Below, piece after piece: positions 1 to 4,696 of a stretch of DNA of 5,675 nucleotides; within the stretch, counting starts at the first letter, position 1, and each line of letters begins with the position of its first letter. The position numbers and the translations under genes were made by a program. The stretch is taken from positions 1 through 5,675 of the forward strand of contig DMBA01000048.1 in assembly GCA_003446315.1 (NCBI GenBank), in the 5' to 3' direction. The notes below the pieces were generated by a model. It saw only the letters and a list, made by a program, of their open reading frames with translations, made no database searches and was not told the DNA's origin. This stretch comes from Ruminococcus sp. (lineage in GTDB: Bacteria > Bacillota > Clostridia > Oscillospirales > Ruminococcaceae).

Positions 1-98
1 TCAATAGAAATGCTATGGCGAAAAACTTCTATATAAGCGCAGTACTTAATCTGCCGCAGCCATTCGTGCAGCGTTTCGCCTGTCACCTGATATGCCAT
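1..98 (-). CDS. possible start of a gene running off the left edge
   Basis: An open reading frame begins with ATG at 98-96 and stays open to the window edge, giving 32 codons and reading MAYQVTGETLHEW onward. The only upstream SD-like sequence is a weak GGAA about 10 nt before the ATG. No conserved motif is recognisable in so few residues, and no clear promoter precedes it. Its ATG overlaps the TGA of another short open frame (TGATG), but that frame looks like chance. It could be the 5' end of a real minus-strand gene or a random open stretch. I do not recognise the protein. Confidence 0.2.
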   Translation of the reverse strand, partial: MAYQVTGETLHEWLRQIKYCAYIEVFRHSISI

Positions 99-165
99 CA
101 GAAACGTTCCGGAATATCCGTCTTGCAAAATCGAAAAAAATTTTTTGGAAAAATGTAATCCGGCA

Positions 166-390
166 GATGTTTTTTGTGTCTATATAGATTGAGGGGCAAA
201 CAGTGTATTCTGTGAACGCTGTTTGCGGACGATTTGTGATCGCCTCCTCTGTGTAGAGAACTTGTGTTTCTCTTATGCATCTCATATTGGACGATCCTGT
301 TTTTTGCAGAATTGTTCCCCCTTGCCCGTCATGCGGGACGCACCTTGTTTTGCATTCGATCCTGAATGTAACGCAGGGTGCTTTTTTTTT
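166..390 (+). ncRNA. candidate plus-strand small RNA or leader ending in a strong terminator
   Basis: No coding sequence explains the strong plus-strand terminator at 340-390, yet the 200 nt before it are hairpin-rich. Positions 196-206 pair with 216-226 (11 bp including one T-G wobble; outer part GCAAACAG/CTGTTTGC, loop of 9). Short stems also occur at 256-273 (AGAGAA/TTCTCT) and 325-337 (CCCGT/GCGGG). A weak promoter could be TCGAAA at 131-136 and TGTAAT at 154-159 with 17-bp spacing, putting the start near 166. GGACGAT occurs twice (227-233 and 289-295). I could not match it to 6S, SRP, tmRNA or a known riboswitch. The transcript might instead start left of the window. Confidence 0.3.
340..390 (+). 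terminator. strong intrinsic terminator, plus strand
   Basis: GCACCTTG (340-347) pairs with CAGGGTGC (374-381), and TGCATTC (351-357) pairs with GAATGTA (364-370) around a 6-nt loop. The join holds only one clear mismatch, giving a stem of about 17 bp. Nine T residues follow at 382-390. The reverse strand has no T-tract, so it works only left to right. No plus-strand gene in the window feeds it. Confidence 0.85.
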
Positions 391-396
391 CGATCA

Positions 397-483
397 AGAA
401 CTTTTTGGCGGTGTTTCGCTCTCTGCGGAGAGCGACCGGAGGCTCCTCGCCTCTGGACTCCGCCAACTTTTGAAGAAAGTTCT
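397..483. repeat. folded intergenic repeat-like element (cloverleaf-type inverted repeat)
   Basis: The outer arms AGAACTTT plus TTGGCGG (397-411) pair with CCGCCAA (460-466) and AAAGTTCT (476-483); the right arm carries a 9-nt bulge. Inside sit two hairpins: CGCTCTC/GAGAGCG (417-423 with 428-434, loop TGCG) and GAGGC/GCCTC (439-443 with 449-453). The layout is a multi-branched junction about 87 bp long in noncoding DNA. It resembles GC-rich dispersed extragenic repeats that I recall from gut Clostridia, where a 'GGCTcntnGCCTCTGGA'-like core is common, but only one copy lies here, so repetition is inferred. The low-complexity stretch to about 525 may belong to the same unit. Confidence 0.5.
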
Positions 484-541
484 CGTCAGCAAGCTGCCGA
501 ATCAAAACTTTTATTTTGACTCGCCTGAAATCCGATTTTGC

Positions 542-576
542 AAAAAAAGACCCGATATGCAGACATCATATCGGGT
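542..576 (-). terminator. intrinsic terminator of the SDR-ADH operon
   Basis: On the minus strand ACCCGATATG (576-567) pairs perfectly with CATATCGGGT (559-550) around a 7-nt loop. A C and then seven T residues follow (548-542). It lies about 90 nt past the alcohol dehydrogenase stop codon, with nothing evident between (577-667). It is the expected end of the operon. Confidence 0.9.
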
Positions 577-667
577 TGCGAATCTATGAGACAAACAGGC
601 GATTGTTCAGAGGATCCCGCTTGTCCTTGTGATTCAAATATAAAGGGAGATTTTCCTGAAACGCTGA

Positions 668-1849
668 TTAAAGTGCGGCGTGTGCCGCGACGCGGTAGAT
701 CTCGGCAATGTCATCTGCGGACAGCTTGACAAAACCGCCCGTTCTGCCGCTGCCAATGCCGAATTTTTCTACCAGTGCCGGGATATCCGATTCCTTTGCG
801 CCGAGTTCTGCAAAATTGATCGGCATGCCGATCTCATGCAGGAAGCGGCGGAAACAACGGATGCCTTCCAATGCCGTCTGTTCCGGCGCTGCAAACTGCA
901 TCTGGCAGCCCCAGACCCGAACAGCCATCTGTGCAAACCGCATCACATCATGCTGATATACAAATTCCATCCATGCCGGCATGATGACGGCAAGTCCTGC
1001 GCCGTGTGCACAGTCATAAAGCGCGGAAAGCTCATGCTCGATGCCGTGACTGTTCCAGTCCTGCTCTCTGCCGACTCCGACAATATTATTGTGCGCGACC
1101 ATGCCCGCCCACATGATATTTGCACGGGCATCGTAATGATCCGGCTGTGCAATGACACGCGGTGTCTCTTGGATCATCGTCAGCAGTACCGCTTCACAGA
1201 GCCGGTCTGTGATCTCAACTTCTTTCGTATTTGTGAAATACCGTTCAAATACATGCGCCATGATATCCGTTGCGCCGCATGCCGTCTGATATGCCGGCAG
1301 GGTGCAGGTAAGCGCCGGATTCAGCACCGAAAAACGCGGTCTGATGTGATCTGAACCTGCGCCGCGCTTTAAGCCGTCCGCTTCCCGCGTAATGACCGAA
1401 TCGCCGGAGCCTTCACTGCCGGCTGCTGCGATCGTCAGCACCGTTCCGACCGGAAGTGCCTGCTCGATCGTCGCTTTTCCGCAGTAAAAATCCCAGAAAT
1501 CGCCGTCATAAGGCACACCCATTGCGATGGCTTTGGCAGAATCAATGGATGAGCCGCCGCCGATCGCTACAATGAAATCAATGCCCTCTTTCCGGCAGAG
1601 TTCGATGCCTTCATAGACCAAAGTATCCCGCGGATTCGGTTTGACTCCGCCAAGCTCCAGATATCCGATGCCCGCTTTTTCAAGCGATGCTTTGACTCTG
1701 CCGACCAAGCCGCTGCGTACCGAAGAGCCGCCGCCGTAATGCAGCAAAACTTTCGTACCGCCGTGCTTTTTTACATAAGCACCCGTTTCATTTTCCATAT
1801 CCCTGCCGAATACGAATTCGGTCGGGCTCCAAAACTGAAATTGATTCAT
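668..1849 (-). CDS. iron-containing alcohol dehydrogenase, BDH/YqhD type
   Basis: This 393-residue protein has the usual full length of group III metal-dependent alcohol dehydrogenases (butanol dehydrogenases, YqhD, YugJ), cytosolic enzymes that reduce aldehydes or oxidise alcohols with NAD(P)H. The cofactor region shows YGGGS at 38-42 and GGGSSIDSAKAIA at 97-109. The metal ligands fit D195 and H199 (ATDIMAH), H268 (WNSH) and H282 (CAHGAG). They sit at YqhD positions 194/198/267/281 shifted by exactly one, so the site looks intact. The start is set by AAAGGAG seven bases upstream, inside the end of the preceding gene. The ATGA overlap with the SDR gene implies translational coupling and a shared substrate pathway. 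The terminator at 576-542 closes the unit. The physiological substrate and the NADH/NADPH preference cannot be read from sequence; the YqhD-like nucleotide pocket suggests NADPH. Confidence 0.93.
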   Translation of the reverse strand: MNQFQFWSPTEFVFGRDMENETGAYVKKHGGTKVLLHYGGGSSVRSGLVGRVKASLEKAGIGYLELGGVKPNPRDTLVYEGIELCRKEGIDFIVAIGGGSSIDSAKAIAMGVPYDGDFWDFYCGKATIEQALPVGTVLTIAAAGSEGSGDSVITREADGLKRGAGSDHIRPRFSVLNPALTCTLPAYQTACGATDIMAHVFERYFTNTKEVEITDRLCEAVLLTMIQETPRVIAQPDHYDARANIMWAGMVAHNNIVGVGREQDWNSHGIEHELSALYDCAHGAGLAVIMPAWMEFVYQHDVMRFAQMAVRVWGCQMQFAAPEQTALEGIRCFRRFLHEIGMPINFAELGAKESDIPALVEKFGIGSGRTGGFVKLSADDIAEIYRVAAHAAL

Positions 1850-2865
1850 GCCAGTTCTCCTTTCAGCTTTTCATATGCTTCGATGACGCGGTCACACCAT
1901 GCATCGAATTCCGGATCCGGTGTTTGCAGCTCCGGATGCGCCAGAATATGCGCGATCGTTTGCCGGATGCCCTGATCCGCCCGCACGGTCGCCTGAAATT
2001 CCGGTACCGCACGCTTGATCTTGCTGTTATCAAAATGCACGGAGATCGCTTTGTCACCGATCAGACTGCCTTCCAGATCGTAATCGCTGACGGCTGCCAG
2101 AAATTCCGATGCAATATGACATGCATGCAGCGGCATCCCGACTGCATCTGCAATGCACTGATAGATCTGATTCCATGTGACCTGTTCATCCGATGTGATA
2201 TGATATGCCTGTCCGATCGCATGCACATTGCCGATCAGTCCGCAGTAACCTTTTGCAAAATCCGTATTGTGTGTGATTGTCCAGTAGGTCGTGCCGTCGC
2301 CGTGAATGATGACCGGCTTGCCTTCCATGATCCGGCGGATCACCTGCCAGCTTCCGTTTTTGCCGTGAACACCCAGCGGGACGGCGCGTTCATCATAAGT
2401 GTGGCTCGGACGGACGATCGTGACCGGAAAACCGTTTTCCCGATACTGCGCCATCAGGTATTCTTCGCATGCGATCTTATCACGGGAATACTGCCAATAG
2501 GGATTGGCAAGCGGTGTGCTCTCCGTGATGACGCTGTCGGACGGCGGTTTCTGATATGCCGATGCAGAGCTGATATATAAATATTGCTTCGTTTTTCCGG
2601 CGAATAACCGCACATCCCGCATGACCTGTTCCGGTCGGAAGCCGATGAATTCGCCGACGGCATCAAATGTTCTGCCGGCAAGTGCCTTTGCCGTTTCCGC
2701 TTCATTTGTGATATCGCAGCAGATGACCGCTGCGCCTTCCGGCAGTTCGGCTTTCCGGCTGCCGCGGTTCAGCAGTGTGACATGATGTCCCTGCAGGAGC
2801 AGCCGGCGTGTGATTGCCATGCTGATCGTTCCGGTTCCGCCGATCAGCAGAATCTCTAAGCACAT
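1846..2865 (-). CDS. NAD(P)-dependent epimerase/dehydratase-like protein (extended SDR)
   Basis: This 339-residue protein has a Rossmann fold beginning at once with LIGGTGTIS (7-15), a glycine-rich nucleotide-binding loop, and LLNRG (31-35) after the second strand. The catalytic triad of the short-chain dehydrogenase superfamily is visible: SSASAY (99-104) supplies the Ser, and Y126 with K130 form the YxxxK motif. The C-terminal part has a substrate-domain signature GDGTTYW (189-195) and THNTDFAKG (198-206), as in a Firmicute family usually annotated NAD-dependent epimerase or dehydratase. Relatives act on nucleotide sugars or related polyols, but the substrate here is unknown. SD AAGGA lies about 7 nt before the ATG. 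The stop overlaps the alcohol dehydrogenase start by 4 nt. It is the first large gene of an operon with a long leader and a likely AraC-activated promoter at 3055-3118. Confidence 0.92.
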   Translation of the reverse strand: MCLEILLIGGTGTISMAITRRLLLQGHHVTLLNRGSRKAELPEGAAVICCDITNEAETAKALAGRTFDAVGEFIGFRPEQVMRDVRLFAGKTKQYLYISSASAYQKPPSDSVITESTPLANPYWQYSRDKIACEEYLMAQYRENGFPVTIVRPSHTYDERAVPLGVHGKNGSWQVIRRIMEGKPVIIHGDGTTYWTITHNTDFAKGYCGLIGNVHAIGQAYHITSDEQVTWNQIYQCIADAVGMPLHACHIASEFLAAVSDYDLEGSLIGDKAISVHFDNSKIKRAVPEFQATVRADQGIRQTIAHILAHPELQTPDPEFDAWCDRVIEAYEKLKGELA

Positions 2866-3048
2866 AAGTCATCCTTCTTTCCTGTAAAATGAGACATTCA
2901 GCCGGAAAAGCACCCCCCTTAAACGGCATGTGCATGATCTGCACGGCTTCTCCGGCTGATTGTCTTTCGGGTGCATCGCATCGCCCCCTCTCATGCGATC
3001 CGATGCGGCAGGCAGGCACGGTTTCCGATCCGGGCTGCTTGCCTGAAC
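2866..3048 (-). promoter_or_regulatory. long structured 5' leader of the SDR-ADH operon
   Basis: From the predicted start site near 3048 the SDR mRNA has a leader of about 183 nt with two clear hairpins. The first pairs CGCATCG (3007-3001) with CGATGCG (2983-2977). Its loop holds the GAGGGGG SD of the 35-residue frame, and the start codon comes directly after it. The second is a 13-bp stem with one G-T pair between 2959-2947 (TCAGCCGGAGAAG) and 2910-2898 (CTTTTCCGGCTGA), enclosing a smaller GTGCA/TGCAC hairpin. No T-tract follows, so control would act at translation rather than termination. I could not match it to a known riboswitch. Confidence 0.45.
2869..2976 (-). CDS. possible 35-residue leader peptide with CxxCxC motif
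   Basis: A short frame inside the SDR leader reads MHPKDNQPEKPCRSCTCRLR and onward, 35 residues. Cys12, Cys15 and Cys17 form CxxCxC, a pattern compatible with metal binding or redox sensing. The tail is basic. The start has a good SD, GAGGGGG with 7-nt spacing. The frame is open further upstream to a Met at 3066, but that codon lies upstream of the predicted -10 box (3055-3060), so the 35-residue start is preferred. Its TGA ends 3 nt before the SDR ATG, so translating it would carry ribosomes to the SDR start. It may be a real small protein, an attenuation-type leader peptide, or chance. I know no family. Confidence 0.35.
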   Translation of the reverse strand: MHPKDNQPEKPCRSCTCRLRGVLFRLNVSFYRKEG

Positions 3049-3054
3049 AACTGT

Positions 3055-3083
3055 ATTATACCACATTTTTCAAAAAAACAACA
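3055..3083 (-). promoter_or_regulatory. promoter of the SDR-ADH operon (extended -10)
   Basis: The minus strand shows TGGTATAAT at 3063-3055, a consensus -10 with the TGn extension. The -35 position at 17-bp spacing (3083-3078) reads TGTTGT, a poor match to TTGACA, which suggests dependence on an activator. Transcription would start near 3048. The inverted repeat at 3082-3118 lies directly upstream. Confidence 0.7.
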
Positions 3084-3118
3084 TAGGATATGTTATGATA
3101 TTCTTAACATATCCTATG
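3072..3118 (-). terminator. AT-rich terminator of the AraC-type gene, overlapping an operator
   Basis: On the minus strand CATAGGATATGTTA (3118-3105) and TAACATATCCTATG (3095-3082) are perfect 14-bp complements with a 9-nt spacer. TTG and seven T residues follow, ending at 3072. The hairpin starts five bases after the regulator's stop codon. Only four of the 14 pairs are G-C, so it is a moderate terminator. The same bases form the upstream element of the SDR promoter. Confidence 0.65.
3075..3118. promoter_or_regulatory. putative AraC-type operator, copy 1 (perfect palindrome)
   Basis: The inverted repeat with arms 3082-3095 and 3105-3118 lies just upstream of, and overlapping, the weak -35 of the SDR promoter. 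Positions 3075-3116 match 4611-4652 at 34 of 42 bases, including the identical 13-mer TTAACATATCCTA. Relative to the predicted start the distal half lies at about -68 to -56, close to the araI1 site of E. coli AraC. The assignment to the neighbouring AraC-type protein is inferred from position and proximity. Confidence 0.55.
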
Positions 3119-3123
3119 CTCGA

Positions 3124-3906
3124 TTATGTATTGCTTTTTTCATGCACAGCCTTGCGCCGCCATTGCATCGGTGACAATCCGAACTGCTGCTTGAATTGTC
3201 TGGAGAAATGGACGCTGCTGCTGTAGCCGCAGGCAGCCGCGATCTCCTCGACATTCATTGAGGAATTGTGCAGATACTGCTGCGCCTGCTCCATTCTGCT
3301 CTGGATGACATCCCCGATGCAGGTGATGCCGAACGCTTTTTTATAAAGTGCATGCAGATACGGCATGCTGATATTCAGCATTTTTGCCATGCCGTTCATA
3401 TTCCAGTCTTTTCCGGGCTGCGCGTAGATCTTCCGGCGCAGATCCAGCAATTCCCGGTAATGCGGGAGATCCGGCGCTGCGGCATTGCGGTTTTCTGCAA
3501 AGATCTCTGAAAGCATTGCACGCACCAGCATCCATGCAGACTGCGTTTGTGTGCCGCGGTAATAGCTGTCCGCGATCAACTGGAAATATTGTTCCAGATT
3601 GACCTGTTCTCCGATATAAACCGGTGTATCATACTGGATGCCAAGCTCCGGATCATCCAGTTCGCTGCTCTCAAACAGCATCCAGTCATTGATATAATCG
3701 CTGCCCGCTGCACCGTAATAAAGCGGGGTGCCGCGGCGATATAGGATAAAGGTATCCGGCCCGACCCGCGTTGTTTTGTCACCGATCCGGAAAAATGCCG
3801 GTGATTTGACGTACAGCATCAGATAGCCGTCAAAGCCCTGCGGCTGTTCAAATACAAAATCAGAGCCGTGTCTGCATGAACAGCCCATCCGCTGGATCTC
3901 AAACAT
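3124..3906 (-). CDS. AraC-family transcriptional regulator
   Basis: This 260-residue protein has the family's two-domain plan. Residues 1 to about 140 form a cupin-like ligand-binding and dimerisation domain (VGPDTFILYRRGTP, 48-61, is typical of its start). Residues about 165-250 form the double helix-turn-helix DNA-binding domain: helix pair one at 168-192 (MAKMLNISMPYLHALYKKAFG) and pair two at 217-243, closing with the hallmark FSRQFKQQFGLSPMQWRR (234-251). The start is supported by AAAGGGGG eight bases before the ATG. It follows the small membrane protein by 39 nt, so the two are probably one transcript. Most such proteins activate adjacent catabolic genes in response to a sugar or other small ligand, and the SDR-ADH operon downstream is the natural target. 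The ligand is unknown. It could also regulate its own upstream region through the second operator copy at 4611-4652. Confidence 0.94.
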   Translation of the reverse strand: MFEIQRMGCSCRHGSDFVFEQPQGFDGYLMLYVKSPAFFRIGDKTTRVGPDTFILYRRGTPLYYGAAGSDYINDWMLFESSELDDPELGIQYDTPVYIGEQVNLEQYFQLIADSYYRGTQTQSAWMLVRAMLSEIFAENRNAAAPDLPHYRELLDLRRKIYAQPGKDWNMNGMAKMLNISMPYLHALYKKAFGITCIGDVIQSRMEQAQQYLHNSSMNVEEIAAACGYSSSVHFSRQFKQQFGLSPMQWRRKAVHEKSNT

Positions 3907-3945
3907 CTGCGGTGCCCCCTTTGCACAGAACGTTTGCCATTGCGA

Positions 3946-4221
3946 TTATTCCCGAAACAATGTGTTTTTTCGCCTGTCTACCGGATTCTTTTCATAGCGC
4001 TTTTTTCCGATGAAGAAGCGGATGCATTTTGCCGCGGTGACCAGCAGCGCATATACGGCGGCTTCACATGCCAGACATGCAAAATCCATCGCTTCATTCT
4101 GACGCACATGTGTGATCCAGAAAAAGCGGAATCCGAACAGGATCATCAGAAGCAGGCTGAAGTGCAGCAAAAAATACAAGACCCAGAATCCGATGGAAGA
4201 ACGATTGATTGCGATTTTCAT
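3946..4221 (-). CDS. small two-helix membrane protein, unknown function
   Basis: This 91-residue protein has two predicted membrane helices, at about residues 10-36 (rich in Phe, Leu and Ile) and about 46-71, and a basic Arg/Lys-rich tail (73-90). The short connecting loop holds N42, E43 and D46. No signal peptidase site is evident. An SD-like GGGGG lies about 9 nt before the ATG. A well-formed promoter, TTGCAA and TATAAT with 17-bp spacing, lies 45-73 bp upstream. The AraC-type gene follows after 39 nt, so the pair are likely co-transcribed. The protein might sit with the regulator's stimulus at the membrane, or may only share the promoter. I do not recognise the family. The promoter, SD and operon position argue that it is real. 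Confidence 0.65.
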   Translation of the reverse strand: MKIAINRSSIGFWVLYFLLHFSLLLMILFGFRFFWITHVRQNEAMDFACLACEAAVYALLVTAAKCIRFFIGKKRYEKNPVDRRKNTLFRE

Positions 4222-4265
4222 GATGATTACCCCCGCAGTCTTTATTTTATCTTCTGCTTATGCGT

Positions 4266-4294
4266 ATTATACTATATTCATGTCGAAATTGCAA
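4266..4294 (-). promoter_or_regulatory. promoter of the membrane protein-AraC transcript
   Basis: TTGCAA (4294-4289) and TATAAT (4271-4266) are separated by 17 bp, placing the start near 4259, about 38 nt before the membrane protein ATG. The -35 matches consensus at four of six positions and the -10 at all six. It lies downstream of the terminator at 4386-4358, so this transcript is independent of the RNA gene upstream. Confidence 0.7.
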
Positions 4295-4357
4295 TAGGTT
4301 TCGGGTTTTTGTTCATAATTTGTTTACATTCTCATTTAATTGTGCGAATGAATCTGC

Positions 4358-4386
4358 AAAAAAAGCCGCCGGAACTGATCCGGCGG
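4358..4386 (-). terminator. strong intrinsic terminator ending the candidate ncRNA
   Basis: On the minus strand CCGCCGG (4386-4380) pairs perfectly with CCGGCGG (4372-4366) around a 7-nt loop. A C and then seven T residues follow (4364-4358). It ends transcription coming from the promoter at 4591-4599 and probably also readthrough from the GNAT-MBL gene, which has no strong terminator of its own. Confidence 0.9.
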
Positions 4387-4585
4387 AGATTCAGGATGGA
4401 GTTTTTAAGCGCATTCAGTCTGCCTGTGCGGAGAAGCAAAGCCTCTCATCATTGCTTCTCCGGCAGACGGTGTGCAGAATTGTCCGTTCAGACATCCCCT
4501 CTCTTGATGTGAAAACGGAACTGGTTCGAATCTGCAATTGCGCCGGCGTTTACCCGTAACCGTTCGGCGCTTGCATCTTCTGTTG
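4358..4585 (-). ncRNA. candidate structured non-coding RNA, about 228 nt
   Basis: This 475-nt gap between genes has a consensus extended -10 promoter at one end and a strong terminator in the middle. Between them are three well-formed stems. Stem 1 pairs TGCAA-GCGCCG (4575-4565) with CGGCGC and TTGCA (4545-4533, two-base bulge), 11 bp. Stem 2 pairs TCCGTT/AACGGA (4519-4514 with 4488-4483) and ACATC/GATGT (4510-4506 with 4496-4492) across a symmetric 3x3 internal loop. Stem 3 pairs GTCTGCC/GGCAGAC (4468-4462 with 4424-4418) and GGAGAAGCAA/TTGCTTCTCC (4461-4452 with 4439-4430), 17 perfect pairs with a 5-nt bulge. The terminator hairpin is the fourth. No coding frame fits. It could be a trans-acting sRNA or a riboswitch attenuator for the membrane protein-AraC genes. 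Signatures of SAM, TPP, FMN, cobalamin, glmS, ydaO, T-box, SRP and 6S were looked for by eye and not found. Confidence 0.55.
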
Positions 4586-4590
4586 TCTCT

Positions 4591-4619
4591 ATTATAGCAT
4601 ACTCCGGCGGAAAAGAACA
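4591..4619 (-). promoter_or_regulatory. promoter of the candidate ncRNA (extended -10)
   Basis: TGCTATAAT at 4599-4591 is a perfect extended -10. At 17-bp spacing the -35 position (4619-4614) reads TGTTCT, nearly the same weak -35 as at the SDR promoter (TGTTGT). Start is predicted near 4585. The -10 lies exactly 1,536 bp from the SDR operon's -10, the same offset as between the two operator copies. Confidence 0.7.
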
Positions 4620-4652
4620 TAGAAAAAGCTATCATCTTTTTAACATATCCTA
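4611..4652. promoter_or_regulatory. putative AraC-type operator, copy 2 (degenerate palindrome)
   Basis: This 42-bp element matches 3075-3116 without gaps at 34 positions. The distal half TAGGATATGTTAA (minus strand, 4652-4640) is identical to copy 1. The proximal half has drifted, so the inverted repeat is lost, but CTATGTT next to the -35 is kept. It lies 45 nt past the GNAT-MBL stop codon. The short AAAAAG/CTTTTT hairpin in it (4641-4623) is too weak to count as a good terminator. Confidence 0.5.
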
Positions 4653-4696
4653 GGGCATTCGGCAAATATCTTCCGAGAATATGCAAAAAGAATGCG

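Noticed and set aside
136..147. A-tract/T-tract (seven A, then six T) as a terminator
   Set aside because: It has no GC stem. It is only an A/T-rich run, perhaps curved DNA.
46..285. Minus-strand frames of 79 and 60 codons at 46-285 and 98-280
   Set aside because: There is no SD, no family motif, and the translation is compositionally odd with a poly-A/T-derived Phe/Lys stretch. The overlapping frames look like chance.
275..589. Plus-strand frame of 104 codons near the left end
   Set aside because: It runs through the orphan terminator, the folded repeat and the operon terminator. Its translation follows hairpin sequence rather than a protein pattern.
680..1354. Plus-strand open frame of 224 codons opposite the alcohol dehydrogenase
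   Set aside because: It is antisense to a gene with intact metal ligands and has no recognisable motif.
1924..2580. Plus-strand open frame of 218 codons opposite the SDR gene
   Set aside because: It is antisense to a well-supported SDR enzyme, has no domain signature and no ribosome binding site, and has shadow-like composition.
3934..4512. Plus-strand open frame of 192 codons over the membrane protein and spacer
   Set aside because: It crosses the minus-strand gene, a promoter, a terminator and RNA stems, has no SD, and is compositionally poor. The minus-strand reading explains the region better.
4483..4519. SAM-I riboswitch-like CATCAAGAGAGG
   Set aside because: The bases after it do not follow the SAM-I core (no GGAGGGA and no GGCAACC), and the stem arrangement differs.
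4520..4540. tRNA T-arm-like sequence GGTTCGAATC on the plus strand
   Set aside because: The flanking bases do not form a 5-bp T-stem, and no acceptor, D or anticodon arm is present. TTCGAA is simply a palindrome here.
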